Positions 1 to 9,203 are shown, numbered from the stretch's first letter. The stretch: 64,000 nt of DNA from Parachlamydia sp. AcF125 (GCF_018342475.1 NZ_JAEMUD010000004.1:150522-214521); one strand, 5' to 3'. Numbers and translations: made by a program. The notes: generated by a model from the letters alone, not told the origin.

Positions 1-1944
1 AGGATGGAGCAACCTCTGAGAATCAAGCTGTAATTGTTCAAATTGTTTGAGAAAATCTAAATACCAAGCTTCCGCATAATCTTCATCCATCTCGATTGCT
101 TCAGAAATCTCTCTAATTGCCTGGTTGAGATCTTTTTTCTCCTTAGCTGCACTAACCTGTCGGACAAAATTTTTTTCTCGACTATTGTGAAGCGTATAAG
201 CCCGATAAAAATCTCGATAGCAGATATCCATACGCTTGCGCACCAAGGCCTCTTCATTTACACTCACCTTTTTGACAAGCTTAGCAATTTGAAGCCACAC
301 TCCCCCTCGACAGTCATAACATTCAAGTAAGATAGGATCGCCTTTATCAGCAAATCGAGCTAACGTATCGATGGCTTGATCGATCCACGCTATTGCCCGT
401 TTTAATGCCGAAACTGTGGGATATTTAGCATAAATCTTTCCTAACTCGAGTAGATACTTCCCCTTGTAAGTGGCTTCTTTTAAGTCCCCTTCTGGGAGCG
501 ATAAAACTTGATTGGTGAAATCTTGCAATTGCCACACCTTCGGCTTTGCACCTTGAATATCGGCAAGCCCTTTCTGAAGTTTTTGCTCATCCAGAGCAAC
601 TTGGGGACTTTCAACTTTAACAACGACTGGAGCTAGCGGAGTTCGGTCTTCCCATGGGGTAAAATCAAAATGAGCGGCAAGGCGGATAACTTGCATCCTT
701 ATCTCATCTGCTGTGCTTTGAATATGTAATCGAAGTAAGGAAAGAGCTTGTGATAATGCGGTTAAATCCTTTTGGACCGCTCCGAGCTTTTCAGCTGCTT
801 TCCGCTCTTGGAGCGAAATTTCAGAAATAAAACAGTATAGAAAATCTTTCAGTTCTAATAAGCCTTTTTGCCTAACGACTTCCTCATCATGTGGCAAAGG
901 AGATGATGCAAAAAGGCGATCGAGAATAGGATGGGAAGAAAGCTTAAGCATTTCTACTGTCTTAGCATCGATTAGATCTCCGCAAAATTTTGTGAATAGA
1001 TCGATCTGTTCCTGATCGTTTTCTAATTTTACTTTAAAACTTCCTGAGTGAGGCAAAAGTGAAGAAGCTAGGTCGATGAGTTGGTTGAATAAAGTTTTGA
1101 GATATCTTACTTTAAGGAGGCTGTGCTGCCTAAGCATCCGAATATCGGAGAGCGAATCAAGTTTGAGTGCCACTTCGACAATATCCTCGTAGCTTTTACA
1201 TCTACTAAGTCCGTCAAAACTTTTTACTACAGGATTACATTCCTCCCCATCTGCAGGGATCTTCAGCCGCTTTTGACGCGCATTCCTTGCTATAGGATCT
1301 TTAGGGGAAACAAAGTTAGGAGCCTCTAAAAAAGGGGATGGCTGAGCAAAATTAGAGAGAGGAGAGATTTCAGGCAAAAAGCGGGGAAGGTGTATTGAAG
1401 GATCATACTCAGTCTCAATTTTTGGAATATCCGCATTAACAAGGTTTGGAAGGGACAAAAGCTCTTGACTTGATAGTGGCAGTGGGGAGGGAGAAGCCAT
1501 AGCCGAGAATCGAGGCAAAGAGATGGATGCTTCGGGTCTCTTTTCGGATCTTGGCACCTCACTTGGGAAAAACTCTGGCATTGTTAAATCATCCGGTAAT
1601 CCTATTTCTGGGAAGGTTGAAATCTTTTGAGAAAAAGAGGGGATGATAATTGAGACTTCACCTTCTTTACCGGATCTGGGCGGCTGAGATGAGACAAAAC
1701 CAGGCATTTGCAAAGGTCGATCTTCCGAATTCTGCGTCATAGCAACCACTGCGCTTGCCGTGAAAACAGGCATCTCTAAAGAAACGATATTTCTATCGTT
1801 TAAATGAGCCCTAGAGGGAGAAGAGAAAAACTGGGGGATATCAATGTGGAAGGGGTGACTTGCCCGGTCGAAATTTTTGCCCTGCTCTTTGTTTTCTATC
1901 GATTCCTTCTGTGTTAACCCTTCATTTGGGGGAAGCGTGCCCAT
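1..1944 (-). CDS. Repeat-containing putative effector, partial (C-terminus lies beyond the window edge)
   Basis: An open frame of 648 codons runs from an ATG at 1944 down to base 1 without a stop, so the 3' end is outside the window. The ATG follows GGAGAAAGAC and lies 15 bp after the stop of the SecA-like gene, which suggests one operon. Residues 34-211 hold nine copies of a core of the form [I/L]-x-[I/M/L]-P-x-[F/L]. Their prolines sit at residues 37, 59, 81, 102, 123, 144, 166, 187 and 209, so the period is 21-22 residues. From about residue 220 on the protein is charged and probably helical (for example SEAIEMDEDYAEAWYLDFLK near the edge, which could be TPR-like). There is no signal peptide. 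I do not recognise the family. A multivalent docking protein is inference from the repeats only. Confidence 0.8.
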   Translation of the reverse strand, partial: MGTLPPNEGLTQKESIENKEQGKNFDRASHPFHIDIPQFFSSPSRAHLNDRNIVSLEMPVFTASAVVAMTQNSEDRPLQMPGFVSSQPPRSGKEGEVSIIIPSFSQKISTFPEIGLPDDLTMPEFFPSEVPRSEKRPEASISLPRFSAMASPSPLPLSSQELLSLPNLVNADIPKIETEYDPSIHLPRFLPEISPLSNFAQPSPFLEAPNFVSPKDPIARNARQKRLKIPADGEECNPVVKSFDGLSRCKSYEDIVEVALKLDSLSDIRMLRQHSLLKVRYLKTLFNQLIDLASSLLPHSGSFKVKLENDQEQIDLFTKFCGDLIDAKTVEMLKLSSHPILDRLFASSPLPHDEEVVRQKGLLELKDFLYCFISEISLQERKAAEKLGAVQKDLTALSQALSLLRLHIQSTADEIRMQVIRLAAHFDFTPWEDRTPLAPVVVKVESPQVALDEQKLQKGLADIQGAKPKVWQLQDFTNQVLSLPEGDLKEATYKGKYLLELGKIYAKYPTVSALKRAIAWIDQAIDTLARFADKGDPILLECYDCRGGVWLQIAKLVKKVSVNEEALVRKRMDICYRDFYRAYTLHNSREKNFVRQVSAAKEKKDLNQAIREISEAIEMDEDYAEAWYLDFLKQFEQLQLDSQRLLHP

Positions 1945-1959
1945 TGTCTTTCTCCATTT

Positions 1960-4900
1960 TTAAGAATAGAATTTGTCTAATTCAGGATTGGGTTCAAAAA
2001 AAGCTCCACACAACCTTTGGGCATGATCTTTATGAATTTTTCGTCTGACATAAGCATTGCTCAAGAACATCAGCCATCTTTTACTATCCTCTGCGTTGTA
2101 AGTCCCAGCGCTTGTCAGCTTATTGACGAAAAATCTGGTAACTTCATGAAGGGCCCCAAAGAATTCGGAAGATGGAAAGGGCTCGTCTGCGGTAGTTTCG
2201 ACCAAGCTTCCAAACGTAATAGCAGAATAGGACCCTTGCCGCCCCATACGCCCAGTTCTTCCAATTAGCTGCTGCAATAACCTTTTATGAATGACAGGAA
2301 CGGAAACAATCACGTGAAGCCCCTCTTCAATATCTAGGCTGACCCGAATATCCGCTCCGCGCCCATACTTAATTGTGGTCATAGTGACTTTACCTGACCG
2401 GGCGATTTTTTGGAGATCGGCATCTGAAACATCTGTCGTCAGTTCACTCAGCGGGATGCCAGCTGCAATAATGGCTTCTTTGAGTGTCTTCCATAATTGC
2501 TTTTTCAATTGCATGTTTTCAGGGGTTGTATATTCCAAATACGGATCTCCGAAAATCAGGATCGGTCTCTCATAAGCAATGGCATCTTTTTGCTTCCGCT
2601 GTCTGATCTCTTGGATATCTCTAACAATCGTTTGACAATACTCTTGGATTGTAGCGGGATCGATCACCAAATTAGAAAGCTCCCCACTTATAGAATCGAA
2701 TTGTTTCTTTTGATGGCATGCAATGCAAGCCTGATCAGCAGGAGTGAGAGCGTTCTCTTCCTGAATCTTTGTTCCAAATACCTCGGGGTTTTGGGATGAA
2801 GGTATTTCAAAATAGAGGGGGTTACTCAAATTGTGACTTTCACCTTGAAGCGCGGTGCCCGAGAGCCCAATCACTCGCTTTGCCCTTTTAATAAGCTTCG
2901 AAAGGCGCATGATCGAAATATAGAGATTGAAGCCTGAAGAAGCACTGTAGAAAGGGACAGTGCAATAGTCTTTTCCAGTGCTACGATCAGTTGCATGTGA
3001 GGTTGTTCCTTTGCCACCTTTTCCCGTCTGCTCTGCAAGCCATGGCCAATAATCTTGATTGGATCTGACAAAATTAACATTCAATAAATTTGGGGGAATA
3101 GTTTCAACAAAAGGCCTCTTTCTTTCGAGGTCATAAAGCAATAAATCGTACTCGTCTAAAATGATCCTATCTTCAGCGGAATTTTCATAAATGGTTTTGA
3201 TAAATGCTTTTTCAGCTGGGCTTGCTCTGTTTTCGAGCAACCTTACCATGATTTCACGGACAATACTATCGATGTTTTCGATATCCGCATAAATGATCTT
3301 GACCTGATTATTAAAGCGAGAGACATCGTGGATGGTTGAAATGCAAAGGCTTTTAATCCCTTCCTTCTTAAAGAAGTTCTCCCCTAGTTCATGGTCTCTC
3401 CTAGCTAAGTGATCGTAGCTCGTAAAGACAAACACCCTTCCATTCGCCACATCTTTAATTCTTCGCGCTTCATGGAGAGCCGCAACAGCAATTACAATGC
3501 TTTTTCCTTGTCCTGTGCCTAATCTGATTAAAAGATTTTGGTCTTTAAACTCTTCACACATACACAATTGCAGGGCTAAAGCCTGGTTGGGTAAAATGAA
3601 ATGCACAGGGATCGGTCGCGTTCTAAGGAAATCGCCAAATTCATGGATGATGGTTTCCTTAATTGCTAAATCGCCCATAATGGCCCGCAAATCGTTATCG
3701 AGAGATTGGCTTTTATTGCCTTCATGTGCACAAAAAGAATGGATGAAATCTTCTTTCGAGTAAGATAATTCATCCATCTTTCGACAGATCACGTTTTCAA
3801 ATTGAGAGGTCACCTCAACCAGTTGATTAAGAGAACATCTCTTCAGAATGTCTCTAATATCCTGGGCACACAGAAATGCAACGAGTTGAGAAATACCTTT
3901 CACCACGCTGCCTTTTAGCGCGACATCCTCTCCCTCCTCCAAATTTTTAAGAGTCTCTCTTAAATTCTCAAGAATTTGTGCAACTTCTCCATACGGTTTT
4001 GCTTGTTTAACCAGATTCAAAGCAATATTGACCCTTAATTTTCCATCCTTAAAGAAGCGAGCTTGGACAATATGATCCAGTTTTTTAAAGAAAGGGGACA
4101 TGACCTGTAAAAAGCTTGCTACAATCCTAATTCTTTCCTGAAATGTCGCAGAACTCGTCCCCTGCATTTTTTTAAAAACGATGCTTAAAAACTCTTCAAG
4201 CATTTTTTTGATTTTTTGATCATGATTAAATGACATGTAAGCTTCGGTTAAAAAGGAAACGGCCTCTCGATGGGCTTGGACTCGAAGCTCGTGCTGTAAA
4301 TGAGTTTTCACATTGCTGAAAAGGTCTGAATAAAGGACTGTATCCGGGCACTCAGGAAGAAAAGTTTTATTAAAAGGATCGTGAAAGACGTATTTACCCT
4401 CTTGATAATCAATTACATAAAAATTACCTTCGTGCCAACAAAGACGTTGGAGGAGGTTTTCAGCTCCATTGAATGTAGCTTCTTTCCATTTGAGCGGCAG
4501 ACATTTGAGGATATAGAGCTTAAGAGAGTGATAAAGTGGAATTACAGTTTTAGCTAGCCAGCTTTCTACAGGAACCAATTCTTTTCTAGCAGTTTCTTCG
4601 ATTCTTAAAGGGGCCGCTGACCTCCCTATCTGACTTAAAACTTCTTCGCCCAAGATTTCCCATTCTTGGTAAAAATCTTCAATGGCTTGAAGCACAAGTT
4701 TTTCAAATTCACGCTTGCTTTTAACTGGATTTTCTCCCAATTTAGCGAAAAGATTGACCAAAGTTCTCCGAACATGGACTCCGTGGGGAATCTTTTGAAA
4801 GTGAAGGGCGATGAATGCTGCATTTCCAAAAAAGGCATCTAAAGGTACCTTTGCGGAAACTTCCATAAAACTATAGTCCAACCTAATGAGATTTTCACGT

Positions 4901-6300
4901 AATCGCACAAGATAGTCACGATGATTGGCGTACGGTTTTAGAAAGTGAAGTTTATTCGCTGCAGCAAGTTGATGCAGAAACAATAAATACATGCGTTTGT
5001 AGGAATTTCGATAAGTAACGTCTTCTTCACTTGCAAGCTTGAAGTTCAAATTCCGAAATATCAAATTTATTTGTCCTTCGCTTAAGGTACAAACTCTCTT
5101 TCTCTCATCAATCCTTGCTGTTAACATCTCACGAAACAATTCAGCATTTCCTAAAAGAACGACATACTTACCTGTTGGCCGCCAGGTTTGTTCATGTGAA
5201 AAAAGCTGCCTTACCGGCTCTGAGAGATTTTGTTCTTTTCCGGCGGGTCGCATATACTGGATAAATCCAGCATTACAGACAAGTGCCCTAAACGTCCAAA
5301 CAAGCGAAGAAAGCCTTGAAAGATCCATAGGAGCATTAGAATGAAGTAAATTTTGGATCGCCTGCATTAGACCGTTCATAAAATTAAACAGGATTAAAGA
5401 ATCATTTTGTCGATCATAGGCAATAAGGAGCTCCACCAACCTGTCAACAGAACGTTGTAATTGCAATCTGGCTTCCGCATTATCTGCATTCGGTTTATAG
5501 ATGTAAGCATGTGTAGAAAAAACTCGACAAAATTGACGAACAGCCCTGTTATCGGGTTTAACAGCCCCAAGAATCCGCTCTGTGCCTTTTCTAATCAAAT
5601 CTTTTACTTGGTCGAATAATCTCAATCCTTCAGGCAGTGAACGGTGTGTTTTGGTAACAATTTTGTCACTCAATACATCAAGCGTCATTGCATGCTGATG
5701 AAGATGTTTATTGAGTTCAGAAACGAATTTATTGAACGCTGCCTGATTATAAGGTGTTAAGTCCTTGCTCCCAAACAATTGCTTATAATAATTAAAAACT
5801 GCACAAACTTTATCAATAGAATTGCCCTCATTTTTGTAAGGCCATGAAGGTGCCAGTAGGAGATAAATAATGAGTTTTCTAAGCTTACGCTCGATCTCAT
5901 GGGGTTTTAAAATGTCTTCCGAATTTGCTTCGATTGCATGCACGACCTCCCTAACCGCCTTGATTAGGGGTGAAAATCCCCCCTTTCGAGGAAGGTTAAT
6001 ACTTTCTTGCTCAGCTTGTGGGTACGCCTTTTTAATTCCATTAAATTCTTTCGCATGTGGCGTATCTGGTGTTTTGCGCATCTCTACTTGCAATGACCGG
6101 ACTTGCCATCTGGTAGCAGATTGATCTATATCTCGGCAAATCGCTTTGGCAAAGCCATAAGTATGAGAATCACGGGAGCGGTTATAAATTTGTGTATTAA
6201 TCTTATGGGCTAACTGAACAACATCATCCTCACACGTAGACTCACCAGTGGGGAGATCGATCCAAAAGCCTTTCACAATGCATTGTATAGAATTCGTCAT
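1960..6300 (-). CDS. Large protein with SecA-like DEAD/helicase motor core
   Basis: This 1446-aa protein has a long N-terminal region of unknown fold (about residues 1-890) and a C-terminal superfamily 2 ATPase core close to SecA in motif style. Visible motifs are a Q-motif-like HFILPNQALALQL, Walker A GTGQGKS near residue 930, Walker B ILDEYD near 1047 (SecA has DEVD), YGRGADI (SecA GRGTDI) and QLIGRTGRMGRQG near 1350 (SecA QLRGRAGRQG). It is not the housekeeping SecA: the size is far larger, the N-terminal half is unrelated, and no C-terminal zinc tail is visible. An upstream in-frame start at 6483 exists, but the ATG at 6300 has GAGGATGG just before it and is preferred. A host-directed or secretion-related ATPase is inference. 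Confidence 0.85.
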   Translation of the reverse strand: MTNSIQCIVKGFWIDLPTGESTCEDDVVQLAHKINTQIYNRSRDSHTYGFAKAICRDIDQSATRWQVRSLQVEMRKTPDTPHAKEFNGIKKAYPQAEQESINLPRKGGFSPLIKAVREVVHAIEANSEDILKPHEIERKLRKLIIYLLLAPSWPYKNEGNSIDKVCAVFNYYKQLFGSKDLTPYNQAAFNKFVSELNKHLHQHAMTLDVLSDKIVTKTHRSLPEGLRLFDQVKDLIRKGTERILGAVKPDNRAVRQFCRVFSTHAYIYKPNADNAEARLQLQRSVDRLVELLIAYDRQNDSLILFNFMNGLMQAIQNLLHSNAPMDLSRLSSLVWTFRALVCNAGFIQYMRPAGKEQNLSEPVRQLFSHEQTWRPTGKYVVLLGNAELFREMLTARIDERKRVCTLSEGQINLIFRNLNFKLASEEDVTYRNSYKRMYLLFLHQLAAANKLHFLKPYANHRDYLVRLRENLIRLDYSFMEVSAKVPLDAFFGNAAFIALHFQKIPHGVHVRRTLVNLFAKLGENPVKSKREFEKLVLQAIEDFYQEWEILGEEVLSQIGRSAAPLRIEETARKELVPVESWLAKTVIPLYHSLKLYILKCLPLKWKEATFNGAENLLQRLCWHEGNFYVIDYQEGKYVFHDPFNKTFLPECPDTVLYSDLFSNVKTHLQHELRVQAHREAVSFLTEAYMSFNHDQKIKKMLEEFLSIVFKKMQGTSSATFQERIRIVASFLQVMSPFFKKLDHIVQARFFKDGKLRVNIALNLVKQAKPYGEVAQILENLRETLKNLEEGEDVALKGSVVKGISQLVAFLCAQDIRDILKRCSLNQLVEVTSQFENVICRKMDELSYSKEDFIHSFCAHEGNKSQSLDNDLRAIMGDLAIKETIIHEFGDFLRTRPIPVHFILPNQALALQLCMCEEFKDQNLLIRLGTGQGKSIVIAVAALHEARRIKDVANGRVFVFTSYDHLARRDHELGENFFKKEGIKSLCISTIHDVSRFNNQVKIIYADIENIDSIVREIMVRLLENRASPAEKAFIKTIYENSAEDRIILDEYDLLLYDLERKRPFVETIPPNLLNVNFVRSNQDYWPWLAEQTGKGGKGTTSHATDRSTGKDYCTVPFYSASSGFNLYISIMRLSKLIKRAKRVIGLSGTALQGESHNLSNPLYFEIPSSQNPEVFGTKIQEENALTPADQACIACHQKKQFDSISGELSNLVIDPATIQEYCQTIVRDIQEIRQRKQKDAIAYERPILIFGDPYLEYTTPENMQLKKQLWKTLKEAIIAAGIPLSELTTDVSDADLQKIARSGKVTMTTIKYGRGADIRVSLDIEEGLHVIVSVPVIHKRLLQQLIGRTGRMGRQGSYSAITFGSLVETTADEPFPSSEFFGALHEVTRFFVNKLTSAGTYNAEDSKRWLMFLSNAYVRRKIHKDHAQRLCGAFFEPNPELDKFYS

Positions 6301-6755
6301 ACATCCATCCTCGCTGCGTTTATTCGCTAAATTAAATTTTATTTTTTTTGAATGGCTGAATAGTAGAGGGTTTGATGGATTAAAATAAAGTAAAAAAGGA
6401 GGAATTTTAAATAAGGAAAATTTGCCTATGAAAGGGCATAAGTGCAAAAAGCCATCCGCTGCTCGCTCCCCTACAAGGCACAAGTAACGCCTTATTTAAA
6501 TTTCGCCGAACACATCTGCCCCACCTTGAGGACAAGAAGGCAAGCGAATCGTTTTAGGGCAAGTAGGCAATCATCGTAGGAGCTTTCTGCCATGACTGGA
6601 ATGGAGGAAGATAATCAATTAAGCACACCGGCTAGGCTCTACAATAGAGGCTAAGGGATAACTTGATATTTTCGAGGATAGTCACCCCCTATTTGTACAG
6701 CATGGATAAATAAGATCTAGGGGAATCATGGCAGGGATTCTTAAAATTTTTTGGC
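6301..6755. other. Intergenic region without a recognised gene
   Basis: No open frame with a plausible ribosome site was found between the SecA-like gene and the DUF2059 terminator. The only open frames are very short or are the untranslated upstream extension of the SecA-like frame (6301-6483). It presumably carries the leftward promoter of the 1-6300 operon, but I cannot place a convincing -35/-10 pair. Confidence 0.5.
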
Positions 6756-6790
6756 AAAAAAACGATCGGACAGCTTAAAGTCCGATCGTT
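6756..6790 (-). terminator. Intrinsic terminator of the DUF2059 gene
   Basis: A perfect 11-bp stem (AACGATCGGAC at 6761-6771 with its complement at 6780-6790) encloses an 8-nt loop. Read on the minus strand, it is followed by a run of T. It lies 40 bp after the stop of the gene ending at 6830. Confidence 0.9.
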
Positions 6791-6829
6791 AGCAGCTAAA
6801 AAGCTTTGTTAAGCACTCTAAAGAGGCTC

Positions 6830-7294
6830 TTACTTAGCCGCCTGCTCTTGAGCTAGCATTTGTTGCAATTCATCCATGTGTTGCAGGACGCGTGTTTGGG
6901 CTAGGTGTAGTGAATGCTGCATAATTTCAGGGGTCTTTTCCAACGCTTTTTGGCCTGTTTTTGACCGGTAGAAAGCTGCGATATCTTTTAGTTCTTTTTC
7001 TGTAAAAATCTCACAATACATTTCGAGAATATCTTGTCGAAGACTTTCAGCGCTCATATATTTCTCGTAAAATTTTCTCAAGGTTGCCTCATGTTCGCCC
7101 ATAGCCGGGTCCATTTGTTTGACCATTTCAATTGAGGCATCGATGGAATCCTCCATCATCTTTTCAAAGTGAATGGTGTCTAACAGCTCATTTGCTGCCT
7201 GCCATTCTGCTTTACCCGCAGCTAAAACCAAGGGTGAGGTAAAAAAAGCAATGATTAAAATATGTTTGATTAGACCTTTATATAATTTCCCCAT
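6830..7294 (-). CDS. Secreted DUF2059-family protein
   Basis: A 154-aa protein with an N-terminal signal peptide (hydrophobic residues 10-25 ending in LAAGKA) and a helical mature part. The segment ELKDIAAFYRSKTGQKAL followed by EKTPEIM is the typical DUF2059 signature (bacterial periplasmic proteins of unknown function, around 150-190 aa, often stress-linked). The start is supported by AGGAGG nine bases upstream. The gene is monocistronic: a strong intrinsic terminator follows and a long non-coding stretch precedes it. Export to the periplasm is inferred from the signal. The biochemical role is unknown. Confidence 0.85.
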   Translation of the reverse strand: MGKLYKGLIKHILIIAFFTSPLVLAAGKAEWQAANELLDTIHFEKMMEDSIDASIEMVKQMDPAMGEHEATLRKFYEKYMSAESLRQDILEMYCEIFTEKELKDIAAFYRSKTGQKALEKTPEIMQHSLHLAQTRVLQHMDELQQMLAQEQAAK

Positions 7295-7672
7295 CTCATT
7301 AACCTCCTTGCTAATTCTTAATAAAGTTTTAAACTTTTTATCAAATTGGAACTCAAGACTAAAGCCAATTTGTGCGTCAATCAGAGGGATTAGCAGAGTG
7401 TGGCTCCCCTAAATGAGCAAGCAATCTATTGAGCTTATTTAAATACTTTTCGCATTTTTAAACAATTTGTCAAACTAAATAAGTGCCAATGAGGATAAAT
7501 TGAAAATCAATTAGAATGCTTGTTGACTAGAAGTGTTGAATTTATTGGAATAGCAATTGGAGGAAACGTCTAGACTCCTTTCATGCCCAGAGCGCTAGGA
7601 GCACTTTGGTTTTTTCCCGGAGCTACTAGATGAGTGCCATCTTGATAGGTATTTTTTTAAACCAATCACAAT
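7295..7672. other. Intergenic region left of the island
   Basis: No gene was seen. It should contain the leftward promoter of the DUF2059 gene, but no well-spaced -35/-10 pair was found. It ends at the left copy of the 50-bp direct repeat. Confidence 0.5.
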
Positions 7673-7722
7673 ACTGCTTAAGCTATTTGATAAGCTCATG
7701 GCAGTATTTGATTATCCTAAGT
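7673..7722. repeat. Left 50-bp direct repeat of the tRNA-Ser island (candidate att site)
   Basis: ACTGCTTAAGCTATTTGATA and the following 30 bases recur at 10202-10251 with 48 of 50 identities, by direct reading. The right copy abuts the 3' end of tRNA-Ser. The repeat encodes LLKLFDKLMAVFDYP in both copies, the C-terminal part of a serine-recombinase-like protein. It could be an attachment site or the remnant of a second recombinase gene. Confidence 0.75.
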
Positions 7723-7808
7723 GCCGGGGAACATGGGATAGCTTTCGAGCTTTTTCCTGGCGTGAATTTGGGGTTCTCCTCAAGGGATTGCTCCCTTTTG
7801 CAGCTTAA
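7674..7808 (+). pseudogene. Detached 3' end of a recombinase gene (candidate)
   Basis: In the frame that matches the recombinase remnant at 10041-10251, the left repeat continues without a stop for 29 more codons (through WDSFRAFSWREFG) to a TAA at 7806. If the two direct repeats recombined, this tail would be joined in frame to the recombinase fragment. No start codon or upstream recombinase sequence precedes it. Only the alignment over the repeat supports the assignment; the tail itself is not recognised. Confidence 0.45.
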
Positions 7809-7865
7809 TTCAATTTTCGATAAGGACAATAACCTCATTTGCAGGGGCGGTGATAAAAAATAGCG

Positions 7866-7897
7866 TTATTATCGACAAGGTATGAATTCGATAATAA
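7866..7897. promoter_or_regulatory. Palindromic operator-like site 1 upstream of fic
   Basis: TTATTATCGA (7866-7875) and its exact complement TCGATAATAA (7888-7897) are separated by 12 bp. Its geometry is identical to site 2, 72 bp downstream. The 22-bp centre-to-centre arm spacing fits two helical turns, as expected for a dimeric repressor. The regulator is not identified; the winged-helix tail of the Fic protein is one candidate. Confidence 0.65.
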
Positions 7898-7937
7898 TAA
7901 GCAATCTTATTCGCAACGGTGGTGATAAAAATCTTTG

Positions 7938-7969
7938 TTATTATCGAATATTGACAATTTCGATAATAA
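7938..7969. promoter_or_regulatory. Palindromic operator-like site 2 overlapping the fic promoter
   Basis: TTATTATCGA (7938-7947) and TCGATAATAA (7960-7969) have the same 12-bp spacer as site 1. The spacer contains the -35 hexamer TTGACA and the right arm fills the -35/-10 gap, so a bound protein would block RNA polymerase. Confidence 0.65.
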
Positions 7970-7979
7970 TAGATAAGAT
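7951..7979 (+). promoter_or_regulatory. Predicted sigma-70-type promoter of fic
   Basis: TTGACA at 7951-7956 is a perfect -35 hexamer. After 17 bp comes TAAGAT (7974-7979), with 4 of 6 matches to TATAAT. The fic start codon is 25 bp downstream, preceded by AGAGGAAAG. Confidence 0.65.
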
Positions 7980-8004
7980 CTCACTATAGCTTAAAGAGGA
8001 AAGA

Positions 8005-9159
8005 ATGGATATAATGCAATCACCTGCCGGACAAGTTATAAGATCTCCAAGCGGATATAAAGCTTTTGTGCCAAATCCACTACCACCCCCATTCAAGTGG
8101 AACACTCAATTAGTGAATGCTTTATCACGAGCTGATTTTTTATTAGGTAAATTGGCTCGAGAAGGAGGCAAATTGCCAAATCCGCATCTTTTAATAAGAC
8201 CATTTATTGCTCGTGAAGCTGTTCTGTCCAGCAAAATTGAAGGTACTCAAGCAACTATTGGAGAAATATTAGCAGCTAGCGCAGGGATTAGTGTGCAACG
8301 AAATGCAGATGATCTTCAGGAAGTGCAAAATTATATTGTAGCCCTTGATTACGGTATAAAACGATTAGATAATCTTCCATTGTCATTGAGGCTCATTAAA
8401 GAAATTCATCTTCATTTAATGCAAGGTGTTAGAGGGTCGCATGCAACACCGGGAGAATTTAGACGTAGCCAAAACTGGATAGGAACACCAGGTTGTACGC
8501 TTAATACAGCCAAATTTATCCCTCCATCACCAGATCACTTAATGGATTGTTTAGGTGAATTTGAGAAATTTCTACATGAAAGACAACTTCCACCTTTAAT
8601 TCACACTGCACTTTGCCATTACCAGTTTGAAGCGATTCATCCATTTTTGGATGGAAATGGACGTATTGGCCGGCTGCTAATTATATTATTGTTGATTGAG
8701 CAAAAAATGTTGCCAACTCCAATCTTATATTTAAGCGCCTTTTTTGAAGCTACACGTGAGGAGTATTATAAGCAGCTTTATAACGTGAGCGCTAGAGGCA
8801 CATGGCATGAATGGCTGATTTATTTTTTGAATGGCATCGCAGTACAAACTGAAGACGTATTGTCACGGGCAGAGAGAATCAATGACTTATTGAATAAATG
8901 GAAAATACAGGTTGCAAGCAGTGCATCTCATGTTCCTATACTGATTGTACAGCACTTTGCGGTGAATCCCTATCTTACCACGAATAGAATAGCAGAAGAG
9001 CTTAAAATTGCTTATAGTACAGCTCAAAGGGGCATACAAAAGCTTGAGGAAGCAAAAATTATTAAACAGATCAACAGCAACAAACGAGATAAAATTTATT
9101 GTGCTACAGAGATATTAACAATCCTTGAAGAACCTACAAAAATTAATATGGATTTCTAA
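8005..9159 (+). CDS. Fic-family protein (probable AMP transferase) with winged-helix tail
   Basis: A 384-aa Fic enzyme. The catalytic loop HPFLDGNGRIGR lies at residues 212-223 with all key residues (His, Asp, Asn, both Arg) present. An N-terminal inhibitory-helix motif SSKIEG at 75-80 matches the [S/T]xxxE[G/N] consensus, which makes it a class II, self-inhibited Fic. Residues around 320-365 look like a winged helix (NRIAEELKIAYSTAQRGIQK). The expected reaction is transfer of AMP from ATP to a protein hydroxyl; the target is unknown. The ribosome site AGAGGAAAG precedes the ATG. The gene sits in a tRNA-Ser island behind tandem palindromes, so autoregulation by the winged helix is a reasonable inference. 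It appears intact, unlike the neighbouring mobile genes. Confidence 0.92.
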   Translation: MDIMQSPAGQVIRSPSGYKAFVPNPLPPPFKWNTQLVNALSRADFLLGKLAREGGKLPNPHLLIRPFIAREAVLSSKIEGTQATIGEILAASAGISVQRNADDLQEVQNYIVALDYGIKRLDNLPLSLRLIKEIHLHLMQGVRGSHATPGEFRRSQNWIGTPGCTLNTAKFIPPSPDHLMDCLGEFEKFLHERQLPPLIHTALCHYQFEAIHPFLDGNGRIGRLLIILLLIEQKMLPTPILYLSAFFEATREEYYKQLYNVSARGTWHEWLIYFLNGIAVQTEDVLSRAERINDLLNKWKIQVASSASHVPILIVQHFAVNPYLTTNRIAEELKIAYSTAQRGIQKLEEAKIIKQINSNKRDKIYCATEILTILEEPTKINMDF

Positions 9160-9203
9160 TGATATCTTCATATCTTGCTATTTCATATAAGTTGCAAATT
9201 GCT

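Larger units (their letters stand above)
7817..7980. repeat. About 72-bp tandem repeat upstream of fic (two and a third copies)
   Basis: Units begin with TCGATAA at 7817, 7888 and 7960 (lengths 71, 72 and a partial copy). Shared blocks are the leading TCGATAA, a central GGTGATAAAAA and a closing TTATTATCGA. The units differ in between, so this is an older duplication. The closing arm of one unit and the opening arm of the next form the palindromes listed separately. Confidence 0.8.

Noticed and set aside
1960..6300. Housekeeping SecA
   Set aside because: Motifs are SecA-like, but length, N-terminal half and missing zinc tail do not fit. The true secA should be elsewhere.
6301..6483. N-terminal extension of the SecA-like protein
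   Set aside because: In frame but without a ribosome site at its start. The ATG at 6300 has one, and the extension lacks coding texture.
7817..7980. CRISPR array
   Set aside because: Only two and a third copies of 72 bp with internal palindromes and no unique spacers; no cas genes nearby.
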